A DNA stretch of 64,000 nt. Source: Seiridium cupressi. Taxonomy: Eukaryota; Ascomycota; Sordariomycetes; Amphisphaeriales; Sporocadaceae. The stretch lies in contig JARVKI010000076.1 of assembly GCA_036674765.1 (NCBI GenBank), forward strand, positions 144,900-208,899, written 5' to 3'. Shown in pieces: positions 24,957-37,651 of the stretch (position 1 is its first letter; the number at the start of each line of letters is the position of its first letter). Made by a program: the position numbers and the translations under genes. Under the pieces are notes generated by a model. It saw nothing but the letters and a program-made list of their open reading frames with translations. It was not told where the DNA came from and made no database searches.

Positions 24957-25861
24957 GGTGTTGGTGTGGATGTGGATGTGGGTGTCGGTGTGGGTGTATG
25001 TTTTGTGGCTACTGAGTAGACAGACCGTTAGACGGAAAATGGCAGTGAAATACTAGACTCGCGAGCGTGTCTCTGTAAGTACTTGGTGAACAGAAATTTG
25101 GAGTGAAAATGATGGGAGGAAACTTGTGACCAAGAAAATGTAAAATCGAGGAACACGACAGATATAAATAGAGTAATGTGAGGGAATTCGTGGGTTGCCT
25201 TTTTCACCGGAGAAAGGTAGAGCACAATGCGCAAGTTTGTACTGCACACGGGATTCAGGTTGATGTGCCTAGAAAGTTAAATGCAGACAACTAGAGCAAG
25301 TATTAGAACTGCTCTCGAATACGTATATTCACTCACCTAAACCATAGCCCAGACACTTTGAGGTCTTTGCTGGGAAGGTCATCGTCAATCTAACGAAAGT
25401 TTGCAGAGGCCCTGCCACGGTGGTTGCATCCTTTCCATGAACATGGTCCAGGAATCAAGCAGTAAGAACCACAGCGCTGTAGTTTCTCACCCCCTTTTTT
25501 CCTCGTGTTTATGAGGACTTTCCAATGTACAGGTGTTCACATCAGCACATGTAATCATGTAGCTCATGTCTGTGACAAGATCATCACGGGGGTATAATAG
25601 TGAATTCGAGATCTATATACCATGCCATTTATATGGTAGGTATGGAGGCTACCAAGTCCCTGATACCAGAATTTTTCGTAGGTCCAGGACAGATCCATAC
25701 GAGGTCTAAAAATTGCCGCGCCAAACTTTTTGAAAACTTGAATCAACCAAAGCGCGCCCTAATGTGCCTGCACCGCGCAGACATGGTCGCAGCTTGGTCA
25801 TGTCAGGACAAGCGCAAAACCCCACCCAAATATTGATAACTAGAACTGATAGTGGCGGGTT
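24957..25861. other. intergenic, GT-rich repeat at one edge
   Basis: 905 bases between two minus-strand genes. Next to the coiled-coil gene start is a degenerate gtgtgg/atgtgg repeat (about 24957-25002). The remainder has no recognised element; it should contain the coiled-coil gene promoter and the lag1 3' end. Confidence 0.5.
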
Positions 25862-27624
25862 CTAATCAACTTGCTTCTCGCAGCCGATCCTGCCCAAAAG
25901 TTCCTTACGATCGCTGTGGCCAGGCAAACTGACCCCGGAAGATGCAGCTGTCCGCTTTACGCCGGCCCGTCTCTCCCAGTTCTTGAGGTCGATTGATTCG
26001 ACGCCAACTTCCTCCTCGAGCGGATGAGCCACTTCATACTCAAACTCCTCGTCGGTCTCTTCCCCGGCCTCATCGTCGCTTCTCGGATCGTCGGCGTTGC
26101 CACCCTGGAGAACACGGATGACCAGCCTTACAATCAAGCAGAACCAGGACAAAGTGATGGCCTGAAGGACGAGGAGGAAGGCCAAGAAGCCTCCAGCGAT
26201 GTTACTGTTGAAGCAGACCGTGCCTTCGGGGTCCTGGAACGGTTCGAGCAGATAGCTAAAGCCTGCAGGGGGCGGGAATGGTCCTATCAGATCTTTCGAG
26301 CCCCCCCGATAACAACCGAGGTTGATATATTGCGGGATGTCAACGTAAATGCTCCAGCATACTGTGAGATAGGCCACATGGCGGGCAAGGAACCATGATA
26401 TCACGAAAAGGCCAAACATCATGTCGCACGCAGTTGTGTACCCAAGATACTTGAGACATTTTGCGAGCTGCCAGAAACATCAGCAAAGAACCACAGGTCT
26501 CTGGCACCGGGAAGGGGACTCACAGGGAAGAACAAATCCACAATGTCCATCAGGACCAAGATCAGATGACCAACCCTCGTATGGTGATAAGCATACGATG
26601 CTGCAATGAGACCAATGGTGACGAAATGGTGTGTCAACATCTGCCAATGATCCTTGCGCCTCTCCTCGATGTGGATGACGAGAACCTGCTGGAGCCAAAA
26701 GGCCCACTGGGCTAGCATATAAGCCTTCATCACACCGTCGGTCTCCCTGATCGGCCAGTCAATCCACAGACCCTTCAAATTCATCCAATAAGGGGACTGG
26801 TAGTAGAGGTACTAGCTCGAAAGTCAGTCACAAGCCGCTTTCTGGCTATGATTTTCGTGAGATACATACGAAGCCAAGGGGCCAGAAGACAAAGTAGTAG
26901 ACCAGCAGCCATGCCTGTTCTGCGAATCGTGTAATATCCTTCTTCTTGGAGATTCCCCAAGCTTTAGCAAGTGGAGCGAGGACATGTTCCATACAACCAG
27001 CTCGTAGACCAGTGAAAAGGACAACGCAAAAAGCTATGAAGTAGGTGTCACCTGGGCCAGCCGCGTACAAGCCCGATTCCTGGTTATAGTGCGACAAGGT
27101 ATAGAACCGTGTCGTGTACGGTCGTGCCTTGGGCATCAACATATGTGTGAGGAAGAGGAGGGCTAGGAGGTTAAAAGAGAAGCCTGTAAACACCGAAATT
27201 AGATGTATAATTCCGACTTGCGTGTACATATGAATGGCTTGGATGGTAGAGCCTGAGACCAAAAGCTAAAACATCTGCAGTGCGACGTGGCTGTGGGCGA
27301 CTGTGGAGCAATGAAGCTCCATGGGGGGAAACTATGTTCGTTCAACATACCAGCTTGGTTGTCGAGAAACCACCGAGACAGGCTCTTCAAGGGGCCATCT
27401 CCTTTCCTCTTGGCTCTACGAATCAAGACCTTATTGTTCGAGGTTTGCATGTACAACGGGCCATTCATGCTCGAGTTACGCGACTGCACAGATGGCCGTG
27501 CTGGGGCCTTGAGCGGCTCTGCTGGCTTGGGAGGTTGCTCCTTGATGGGCGAGGGCAGGCTCGGATTCGGAAGTTCTTGCGCCACTTCCTCCAAGCTGGT
27601 GACATTCTTGGTAGATTCGTCCAT
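25862..27624 (-). CDS. lag1: ceramide synthase (sphingosine N-acyltransferase), Lag1/Lac1 family
   Basis: Four exons, 27624-27351, 27183-26870, 26811-26524 and 26467-25862, give 493 residues; all joins are in frame with GT..AG introns. A cytosolic N-terminus of about 90 residues ends in KSLSRWFLDNQAG. The TLC domain follows: NLLALLFLTHMLMPKARPYT, FYTLSHYNQESGLYAAG, RFAEQAWLLVYYFVFWPLGF, and the core Lag1p motif, HIEERRKDHWQMLTHHFVT with the His pair, then HTRVGHLILVLMDIVDLFF with the conserved Asp residues. The last exon adds FLARHVAYLTVCWSIYVDIP and an acidic tail (DDEAGEETDEEFEYE). It joins fatty acyl-CoA to a sphingoid base in the ER membrane. Filamentous fungi usually have two or three paralogs with different acyl-chain choice; I cannot assign the subtype. 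Its promoter is shared with the divergent BAX-inhibitor gene 2.1 kb away. Confidence 0.93.
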
Positions 27625-29764
27625 GGTTAGGGGTCTCTGCAACTCAATCGGGGACAATTGGGTGCTGGCAAAGTTGAATATGACCAATTGATAGCTTGCT
27701 ATGCGCAAGAAAGCGACCGGCTGCCGCGGGTCACGGGAGACAGGATATCAAGCAGACGGTGTCGGTGGGTGCGCGGCGCCCGAGCGATAGCGAAGAACCA
27801 GATGCAACACCCAGTCCGTTCCGTGGGCGGATTTCGATGGAAGGAGGACTGCTGAGGATTCGGAACCTTGTCTGCGGAGTAGAGGCGAAGGAGGGCAGTG
27901 GTACGAAACGAGTGTCGAGTCTTGTTCCTCCCTCAATGGCACGGCATAGTATACGGTTCGAACGAAGGTGTTTTGAGAACAGAGACAGCGCGGATCTGGA
28001 AATGGTTGAACTGCCAGTGCACTGCAGTGCCGTGGCAGAAGGACAGTGGGTCCCCCGCCCAAACGCAGCGGGCCCTAGCTTCAAAGCAAGCAGCTGGACC
28101 CCACCCGCCGTCAATCCGTGCAATGCGGCGACGGTCAATGGCCACTCGCAATGAAAAGGAATTGGCCGATGTGCAGAGGCGACCGTGTGCGAAGGCTGGG
28201 CGTGGGCCAGTTGAGCAGCAAGGCGGTGAGCGACAAGGGGGCCTCGACCTGCTCGTCCCTAGGCCCTGCCTTAGCCTTCGACTCAGGAGAGCGAAAGGAA
28301 AAAAGGGATGAGGGGCAGGGATAACAAAATTGACCAAGAAATCCAGGGGTCCTTCCATACGGATTGTACGGCGCACAACAGGTTCGAATCACGCCAGGGC
28401 CCCCCACCACTACATCGTACAGCCAACAACAATTTCGAAGCTAGGTCACGATAGCCGATTGTTTAGTAAAAACGGCTGTATAGGTATTATCGGCGGGGCA
28501 GCAGCAGCCGCAAGCAGCTTCCCAACCTCTATGGTCCAGCTGTTACTGGTATCGCCAGGTCAGGACATACAGACATACATCGTACTCATCATTCCTGTGC
28601 AGCAAGTATCTTGCATGCATGCACGCACGTAGTCGGCTGGTTGCTTTCTTTTCCTTCATTCGATTGCCATATAACACGCCATCGCGATTGCGCCTTGTTG
28701 TTCCACCCGTTGAATTGCATTTAATCTAGCCAATACCTCAACAGTGGCAGCCCTTCGCAAGTGCAGGCAGGGACTGGTCTATCTAAATTTTCAAAGCACG
28801 CCAGTCTCTGAGCTCGGCGCTAAGGTGAAGTCTAACTTGATGTCACATTCGGCTGTTACCATGGTATCGCTCGACACATCCTAACTAGCGAGAAAGAACT
28901 CTCTTCTCATTCTTTCCCCCGAATTCATGTCCTTTCAATGCCGGAGTATAAATGCTCTCTCCCCTCATCGCTTCCCCGCACCAACTGCTCAAAGAAGATC
29001 AAGGTACATATTCGATGCATGCATGATGCGGGTCAAGGACCAATCCCCTGATCGTGTGCTGTAGTTCAAACCGAGTGATGGGTAGCATCAATACGCCCCT
29101 CCAGCTCGGGACATGTGCCGCAAACTGCAGATTTGGCGATGTCGTATTCTATACGTATTTCGCACCAGCATCATTTACGTCGTATACTTGGAAACTTGGT
29201 AGACGACAATTGTTAGATAGCCCCGAATATTATGGAGTGTTATACTAAAACAAAATCTCTACATATATTCAAAGGTGATAATCAAAAAATTCTGTATGCA
29301 TTTCCTATTCCGATGACTTGGCCAACGGGCTTCAGACTTCACCAAATAACTACAGTAGATTGTTCAGCGACAGTAGCAATCCCACAATTATAAAGAGAAG
29401 ATTAAGAATAACCAATGAGAGCATAAGTAATTGCACCGCCACATTCGCACGCCACAATGCCAACGGCTAATCAGCAAGCTCTCGAAATTGACACGTGCAA
29501 GGATCATTCTTTAACCGCCTCACGCCACAATGCCCTTTTCGCTGATGCAATCTGCAGCTGTCTGATGACACGGACACTGGTGACACCAAGCCTCGAAGCT
29601 TCCAATAGCCGCTTCTCAGCCCCCGCGCGTCTTTAACATCAACCTGCCAGGCTGCTGACCTTGCCTGTCACTCTTCATCAACATCATCCTACGAGCACTC
29701 CTGGCTATCGTCGATTTTACGAGGGGTTCATCAATAAATTCTCCAGACCGATCAGATTGCCACC
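27625..29764. other. divergent intergenic region between lag1 and bxi1
   Basis: 2.1 kb. Open frames at 27730-28410 overlap on both strands and reflect a GC-rich stretch, not protein conservation that I can see. A GGTTCGAATC string near 28380 looks like a tRNA B box, but no tRNA folds around it. From 28700 on the DNA is promoter-like and AT-richer. Confidence 0.5.
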
Positions 29765-30662
29765 ATGGCCAGCACCACCAAGTACCAGGCCGCGCCAACT
29801 CAGGACCCTGACGAGGGCACCTGGAACCAGGCCCCGCCGTCATACCAGGCCGAAAGCGCTCAGGACTCAGAGCGTCTCTTTGGTGGAGGTGAAGCGCGCA
29901 GCAGCGAAGACAACATTCCTGATGACTTCAAGTTCGGCGGCTCTGTCGCAGAAGCGACCGTCGATATTCGCAACCAGTTCATCCGCAAAGTCTACACAAT
30001 CCTCACGGCGCAACTGGTCGTCACGGCCATCGTGAGCGGCCTCAGCTTCTGGAGCGAAGGATACAAGGCCTGGATCCAGTCACACCCTGCTCTGGTCTTT
30101 GTTTCTGTGAGTTACCCGCCATCCTGATAACCCTTGCTAGAACGTTATTCGTTACTAACAATGATCGCAGCTGTTCGGCGCCATCGGTTTCATGCTCCTT
30201 ACCTACTGGAAGCGCAAGTCGTACCCAACGAACCTACTGTTCCTCTCCGGCTTTACACTCCTCGAGGCATACTCCGTCTCCGTCATCGTTTCGTTCTACA
30301 AGACCTCCGTCGTTCTCAACGCCGTATTTCTGACAGGCGGTATCTTCGTGTTCTTGACGCTATTCGCCTGCCAGACCAAGTACGACTTTACATCATGGAT
30401 GCCATACCTGTTCGGCGCCCTCTGGGGTTTGATCCTATTCGGCTTCATGTCTGCCTTCTTCCCCTACGGCAGCACTGGTGAGCTCATTTATGGTGGCCTC
30501 GCCGCACTCATTTTCTCGGGTTATATTCTTGTCGACACTCAGCTGGTTATTCGCCACCACCACGTCGAGGAGGAGATTGCCGCCGCTATCAGTCTGTATC
30601 TGGATATTCTCAACCTGTTCTTGGCGATCCTGCGCATCCTGAACAGCCAGCAGAACAACTAG
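29765..30662 (+). CDS. bxi1: BAX inhibitor-1/LFG family protein
   Basis: Two exons, 29765-30106 and 30171-30662, give 277 residues. The Pro/Gln-rich cytosolic N-terminus (PTQDPDEGTWNQAPPSYQAE, with a PPSY motif) is followed by DIRNQFIRKVYTILTAQLVV, the conserved opening of the TMBIM/LFG fold, and then seven membrane helices. Markers include GFTLLEAYSVSVIVSFYKT, FACQTKYDFTSWMPYLFGA, and the pore-associated SGYILVDTQLVIRHHHVEEE and AAISLYLDILNLFLAILRIL. The yeast homolog Bxi1/Ybh3 acts in ER and vacuole membranes in calcium handling and the unfolded-protein response. The intron is 64 bases, with acceptor gatcgcag. The start follows caccATGG, a strong initiation context. Confidence 0.95.
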
Positions 30663-33600
30663 GAAAACCGAGCGGATTAGCTGTGGAGAGTGGGAAATGT
30701 ATTTTGTTAAAAAACTCGTTAAACTGGGATTGTAATTCAAGGACTTCGGAAGGAGGAAGGCATTGTTCAGTCTACTGGCAATTCATTCAATCCGGCGACA
30801 ACCGCAAGGATTCATGAGATCCCCATTCGTCATTGTACGACGCTGCGTATGATGGCCATGTGTTTTCTTCTTTTCACTCGGCGCAAGTGCATCCCTAAAT
30901 AGCCAACGAATTGATACATTTACTATTGCAATAATGTTGTAGCCAAACTCCTGATCTGAACAGCTAGAACTCTAGAGGACCCAAGATACTTAACCTCACC
31001 GATCCGGCGTACATTCTCATTAAACACGTAGAATCGCTTCACTTTCGAGCTCGTGTCCTCAACATATCACCATTCGAGTCCATACCGCGAACCGCGAGAA
31101 CTTGAGGGGATCTGTGCTCGGTAGCATATGTTGAACGTTAACACTATCGGATCATTAGGTAATGTATTTTGAACCCCTACCTAGCATTCCTGCAAATCAA
31201 ACGTATATTCCACACAACAATGCCAATATGGAACTGAATCTCAAATCACTTCTTATTCTTCTTACCTAATAATCTTCCACTCGATTCACAAACATCTCTA
31301 TGTACAGAAAGAAAAGAAAAGCATATCACAGGGTGTCTGCACGTATAATTTTCAGCGCACCAAGCTCTGACTAGAAGAAAAGCCTGTTGTCAATGCAAGG
31401 GAAGCGAGGCCAGCTGTCCCACACACTACCACACCTGTCCACGGAAACATTTTCATGACCAAACCTAATGGAGCAATACAGTCTATATAAGCAATCAAAA
31501 GTTTTAGTGCGTTGGCGATTATAACACTGCTGACTAGACTACGATGTAGCTCACTCACTAAGCAATGAAATTCCAAGGACAAACACACTTAATAGGTATT
31601 AATAGTTGTTCGAAAGTCGCTACTTCTATTCTCTACCGATAAGAAAACTTCCGCAAAGTATTAAATTGGCTATAAACCTAGCATAATCGTGCCTCAACTA
31701 CTTACCAACGAGATCAAGTCTCGCCATGCTTGGAGGTCCATCCACGATAAGATACACACATAGACAAGAGAGTGATATATCAAGCTGTGCTATCATCAGT
31801 AATTACCACTAGACTATGAAATTCCCTTTGGGGGAATATTTTAGCCCGACGATGCGACCCGTATTGACTATGACTAAGCTGCTGCTGCTGCTGCTGGCTT
31901 ATATAAATCGATTATAAAGGTCTAGGGAGAACTCAAACATTGTCTTATCTTTGGGTTATGGCCCATGTCACGTAATGACGGGTTGAGGTTGAAGATTATT
32001 ATACATATCATTGGGTCAGTCGATTAGATACGCCTGCGTGGGTATTGATGAGAAGTTCGGCGTGTCCCACCATTGCTTTGGCAACGGCTCCTCCATTACG
32101 TTGCGAGATTGTACCGATAAATGATGGCATGGGCAATATCTCCGTTTTTACTAGGGCGTAGATTGGAAACCTTCAATGACAAACTAACTATGTACGTGGG
32201 AAATACGTAAATTGAATGGTCTCGTGAATAATCCTTGGTAGTTCCTACCGGTAGACATATGTTGCCTGGCAGAATGGACGAGAGGAACATCGCCCTCGAG
32301 CCAAGGCACGATAAGCGCAGAAAGCATTACTTAACAATCACCGAGAACAGCGTATCACGCCCCTAAGAAGTTATGAGATGCACCAGAGAAAAAAGAAGTA
32401 TATAAGTTACCCCAAACAGCTTCCAATCAACTGTATGTGGTTAGTTGCCAGCATTGGACCATCCCATAGACCAACGAGGTATCTCACTATATGTTGGCCC
32501 TATAATAGGACACGTATACTAATATCCTGACCTGCTACGCCGTTCACTGTGGCTCCGGTAACTAGGTTACATCACTTTGCCTACTGACCTAATCGCGAGC
32601 CGTAGCATCGTTGGCCTTGCGTGCAACGAGTCGTCTAGAACCTCTAAGATTACCTCAGCTATACTGTACGTACGCCGTCATTATAGACACCATAAACCTG
32701 AGCTTGCGAAAAGATCGCATACTAGTCTCCAAGAACATATATGGGCATCAAATAAAGCTGAGCCACCAAATCCCCTGAACCAATATTGTTTCTTGAGCTT
32801 CAAGAAGTCACAAGGTACTGAAGTTCTTCGCCGATCCTCCAGACCAGATACCACAGAAAAGCTATCCAGCACCCATTGCTCCAGTTAAGACCGGCCTGAA
32901 CCGAGAAGTCCTAAAGTACTTCATCCAGCCGTTCTGAGAAGGGGGCCTTAAAGCCAGGAGTTATGGTACTTGGACCCACTTTCGGCCTTTCCCCCAGGGT
33001 TGTGACAAAGTAAATGTAACCGGTACGGAGAACAGCAGTAGCGAAATTCTAGACGCATTACCAACAAGCAACCAGGACTTATTCCGATAGATGAACGGCA
33101 TTTCCAAGTACTTGCACACCGGAGTCGAGTTCCGGGCTGAGGACTCCCAATACTTCGATCGCCGGATCCGGTTACTAGTGCACATGCTTATTATTGGTAC
33201 CTCATAACTCTTGTTTGCGATGGATTCACTGTTAGTATCTTCCACGGTTTGTAAGTGTAAACGCTTTCTAGGTCTAGTTTTCGTTTCTGAGACATGAGCT
33301 TTAACGTCCAAGCCGTCACCAAGCAACCTGATAATACAATCGCCAAATACTAGGTTTTGAAGTTGCTTAGACGCGGACATGAATCATGACTTTAGAGCAA
33401 TGAGAGATTTATTATATAGTCATTCACCAAAGTGCTGACGTCGCGCTCTCAACGTTCCTCGTGGCCACACATGCTAGGGGAATCCTCAACATCATTTTAA
33501 AAAAGTAGTACGGGGTAGTAAATAATAAAAGTAGTTAAGTAAAAGAAACGACGACAACTCGCGCGAAGCACCACATCAAGTAGGCGGGAATTCTCGTCCA

Positions 33601-33973
33601 TGGTTTCTTAAAAGTCGTCAATAAGCTGATGATATGATGGTGGTCATATCAGATCGGGAATCCATAGCTCGATACCCTATTCACTCGCCGTCGCCCCTCA
33701 GTCCGACCCCTCAACTTCTAGCGGAAGCCATGGAAATAGCGTAACCAGAAGCTAGCCCCTAACTCTTCATCATCCACGCACATCTCAAATTATTGGGGCC
33801 CCGTCCGTCGAAAAGATGCGTATAGGTTTACATGCCGCCGCCACTTCTCTGTACAAAGTGCCAGGTAGGTGGGGGATATTAAGACATCCAACGCCAGCGA
33901 TCCGTACTTTTGTCTGGCCACCATTACACCAGAAAGTCGTAAAGAAACAGATCAAGGGTGAAAAACACGCAGT
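30663..33973. other. 3.3 kb intergenic region, convergent
   Basis: Lies between the stops of bxi1 (plus) and the septin gene (minus). No open frame above about 139 codons, and none with recognisable content; composition is AT-rich with frequent stops on both strands. A CTG microsatellite is listed separately. A purine-rich AT tract lies at about 33490-33540. It could hold non-coding RNA or decayed repeats that I cannot identify by eye. Confidence 0.5.
31878..31895. repeat. (GCT)6 microsatellite
   Basis: Six perfect GCT units, in no credible reading frame, inside the long convergent spacer. It is a likely length-variable marker but has no inferred function. Confidence 0.85.
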
Positions 33974-35534
33974 TTAAGCCTCGTGGTCGCCGTTGGCCTC
34001 GGGGTTCGGTGATCCCTGAGCCACCGCAGAAGCCTCGCGCTGCATCCGGGCTTCTATCTCGCGGAGCTGAGATTCGCGGGCGAGCAGCTCCTGTCGCTTC
34101 TCGTTGATCTCGCGCTGGACCTTGATCTCGATCTCGCGCAGCTTCTCCTCCTCTCGGCGGAGCTGTTCCTCCTTGAGTCGGACCGACTGCGATGCCAGGT
34201 CTTCGGGGTTCATAGATGAGTCACTACGATGGGTCAGTATACAGGCTGGACTATAATAGAGCGAAAACACATACACTCCAGCACCACCTTCAACGCTCTT
34301 GCTAAGCTTCTCGGTACGGTAGTTCTCGTATAAGAAGTCGTGGGTGATCTCCTTCAAATCTGCGAGATGGCTGTGTAGCAGGGCAGAACGAATGGCAAGG
34401 AAATCCGAGTGGCGGGGGTTGTCAACCTCAACAACACCCCAAGGATATTGTCTAGCGCGGACGGTGCGGCCACCGATCTCGATGATATCCTCCGAGCCAA
34501 CAATTGCGAACGGCATGAGGCCTCTCAGCTCGGCATTCTCCTCAACTGTGTCCTCGTCGTCCTCCTCGATGTCGTAAGGGAAGTTGTAGACCGGGATGCG
34601 GTAGTGCTCGATATCCTCCATGACCAACTTCTTGGACTCGGCCAACTCGTGGGGGGTAAGAGAGTCAGCCCTGCCGATCACAGGGATAACGTTGACACGG
34701 GGAGCCAGGCGCTTCATTAGCTCAATATCGAGCTCGCGGAGACTGAACAGTGTGAGCTTGATGTTTGGGGAGCCTGGAATTCGAAAGCTTGAACATACCC
34801 GTGACCAGTAGGGGTAATGAAGTAGAGCATAGCATGGACACGGTTGTCCCTGAATCTGGGGTTACGCTTGATACGCGACTCCTCGGCCAAGATATCATCA
34901 TATTGTCTCTCGAGATAGCCGACGATCTCTGAGAAGCTGCAGATGGAAGTGGTCAATGTATGATACATATGTCGCGGATGCGTAGTGTGGCATTACCTCG
35001 CTTCATTGTCAATCTGATCACCGAAACCGGGCGTGTCCACGATTGTTAGAGAGATACGTGTACCCTCCTCGTCTAGCTCAAGCTCTGTATGAAGAATTAG
35101 ACTCCAATTGACATACAAGGACTGTGTAGGCGAGCGCCACTGAGATTCTGTGTTTCACATACCAACTGTGATGGGCTTAATCTTGACACCGTCCTCGACA
35201 TGGGCAGCACCGGCATCGTCCGAATCCTTGTGGGCCAATACGCTCTTTCCGCAAAGGGTGTTGACGAAGGTGGTTCTACCTGTAGAAGAGAAAGGTGTAT
35301 GTCAGCTTGTAGTCGCACCGAGGCTTGTATAACGTGCGGTCTGGGACCGAGTGTGGTCGGCGGAGGGAGCAACGAAGCCTGCCGTAGCATTGGGCTCGAG
35401 GAGAGCTAAGGTCGGTGAGAAACGGGGGGATGGTGGTGGTATGTACCAGTTCCTGAGGCACCGCAGACCATCAGACAGAACTGAATTCCCTTCTTCACGT
35501 TCTTCTTTCGGCGGATCATCTTCTGTGGAGGCAT
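33974..35534 (-). CDS. aspA: septin, Cdc11/AspA type
   Basis: Six exons (35534-35447, 35279-35163, 35084-34997, 34936-34799, 34742-34275, 34223-33974) give 382 residues, all joins in frame. The start MPPQKMIRRKKNVKKGIQFC supplies the polybasic membrane-binding segment. The P-loop is GASGTGRT with Arg where most septins have Lys. The G3 motif is VDTPGFGD, G4 is GRADSLT, followed by MEDIEHYRIPVYNFPYDIEE and the septin unique element (RQYPWGVVEVDN, HSDFLAIRSALL, DFLYENYRTEKLS). The last exon encodes a coiled coil (EEQLRREEEKLREIEIKVQ). The form GHGLRELDIELMKRLAPRVN with IGRADSLT points to the Cdc11/AspA subgroup and not Cdc3, Cdc10 or Cdc12. Cdc11 occupies an end position in the septin rod and helps build septum and hyphal-tip scaffolds. 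Confidence 0.92.
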
Positions 35535-37651
35535 GGAGGATTAGCGATTGGATAATGGCAGACAGTCGGTACGCGACGGCAGGATTGGGAAAGTCTGGCT
35601 GGTCGTGAAAGCGGCAGCTGTTGCACAAGGAGGATGCGACTAGTGCTCCAGACAGACAGGTGCTCCCGAGGCAAAGTTGTCTTTCGAGAAAGGAGAAGAG
35701 GATCTGGGAACTGGGTCTATTGGGCAGATGGGTCTCTCAGAAACGTACGGCTGGGGAAGACATATTAGGCTATCGTTTGCTTGGCCCGAGTTCGCGAGGT
35801 GCAATGGATGGGCGAAATTACGATCCGAGGAGCGGGCAGGCGTCGAAAGTGAACCGAAATGGGGGATTTACGCAGGAAGGCGGCCGGCGGGCGAACAAAT
35901 GAATGATGGGGGAAAAGGTGTGACGATTGCAGATGTTTCGTCCAAAAGCCGTGAAGTCGCGAAAAAAGGGTATCTTCAAAAAAAGGGGACTTTTGCTCTG
36001 CTGGCCGTTGGGGATTGGAGGGAGAGGCAGATTGAGAGGTCGGGGATCGGGTGTTGCTGCTCTGCAAGGCAGTGGACAGCGGGAACCCAGCCAAGGCCCA
36101 AAATTCCCAGCGGGCGGTCGATGTTTCTGCTACGCTAATTTCACCATCCAAAAGCTGCAGGCGCTGTGGGACAGGGGGGTCGCGAGCCACGGTGTGCTGC
36201 TGGCAGAATGGGGGAGACGCGCTGGACACGGGCAAGCGCACGAAAGCGCAGGGTTCAATTGGCCCACTGAAGCCCGTCCATTAGCTGGTTACCTAAGGCA
36301 CTTTACAGGGGAGGCACAGACCAGAGGTCTGTCGGTGCTCCCTGCCAATTCAACTTCTCCACAAACACCATTTGGACCAATTTCAGGGGTTCAAAGCAGT
36401 GCACTAAATAGTCCACTGCAATGTACCGTGCAGTATTAGCCTAGCAACAGGTTGGTTTGGACAGGCCGTCATGCCATGCCATCGATGGCAGCCATTGTGG
36501 TCGCTGTTGCCCAGAAGTGCCTCGAATGCTATACCGCTAGCAGTGCCTGATAGGTGCATGTCTCAAAACTTCAATCTGGGATCCATTGCGCGCGCATCTA
36601 TGCAGGAATTACTTTGCAAATCTCGAGCTACAAAGGATCTTGCGCACACGGGCCCCTGCTGGAGCTCAAGCTTCCGTACATAGCTCCCGCGAGTGAGATA
36701 ACGGTGTGACTGTGTTCACTGTTGATCTTGATATCAACCTACCATCTATTCATGGCCATCACTTTATATACCTAATACAGCCATATCCAGCCATATCCAG
36801 CTCATGATCCTCTTGCTTGATGCTCGCAATTCTTAAATCAACATTTTTATAACAGGCTAGATGGAGAAGCTTCTACAGCTCATCATTTAAGCGTATCATG
36901 TTCCACGCCCCCGATGGTTCATGCTCACTTGGTCCGTGCTCGCCGTAGGTTAATATCCAGCTCAACAAGGTGCAGATGACAGCTGCTCTGTGTCACTGCG
37001 TCCTGACATACCGACTTGCCTTACTGCGCGTCGCTTTCTGCGCCCTTTGAGACAGTCTTTTTCATCAGAGTCTTATACCGTACCAATACGGACATGATTT
37101 CTTCTACTCGTCACGTATGATCTCATCGATCAGGCAGGCGTATTCAACTGCCTCGAGTTAGTCCACCAAGTTCCCCGCCAATAGGACGGGTGTGCCTGGA
37201 GAAGCCGAGAGCCGTCTACTTGCGCTCCAGCATCTCCGCCGCCTGGAACTGGGCAATTAGACACCAGAGTGCACATAGTGCTTCAATCAACCACCCGTGA
37301 CACTCTGAGTCGACACTTCTCATTTGGTCAAGCAAGTCCAGATGACTACAAGGCTCGGTCGCCTTACAGCCTCCCAGATCACACTACCGGGCGTCCCGCC
37401 TCATCACAGTTCTATATCCTGCTCATACAACGACAACTGAGGCACTAGTGATAGGCTCCTCAACTCCCGTGGCTGGCGCTTGTCGGTATCTCAAGTGTTG
37501 CGTCTCACCATATCACTGGTAGAAGCTGCGGGATCTTTCCTTGACTTCCCTATATACATGAGGGGATCAGAGTCAGATCCATCTCCAGGCCATCCCATCG
37601 CAGCGGCTGGACAATATGATCTGATAGCATAGCACCTCAAAATACTCGACG
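35535..37651. other. divergent intergenic region, septin and PROPPIN promoters
   Basis: 2.1 kb. The part next to the septin start (about 35560-36300) is purine-rich on the plus strand, with long but unconvincing open frames; it may be a long 5' leader of the septin mRNA. A short direct repeat (ccatatccag twice) sits at about 36780-36800. No gene supported. Confidence 0.5.

Noticed and set aside
28370..28400. GGTTCGAATC resembling a tRNA B box
   Set aside because: No A box, acceptor stem or anticodon arm can be paired around it on either strand.
35600..36440. Overlapping plus and minus frames of 150-170 codons upstream of the septin start
   Set aside because: Purine-biased DNA gives stop-poor frames; no similarity, and the region fits a promoter or long leader.
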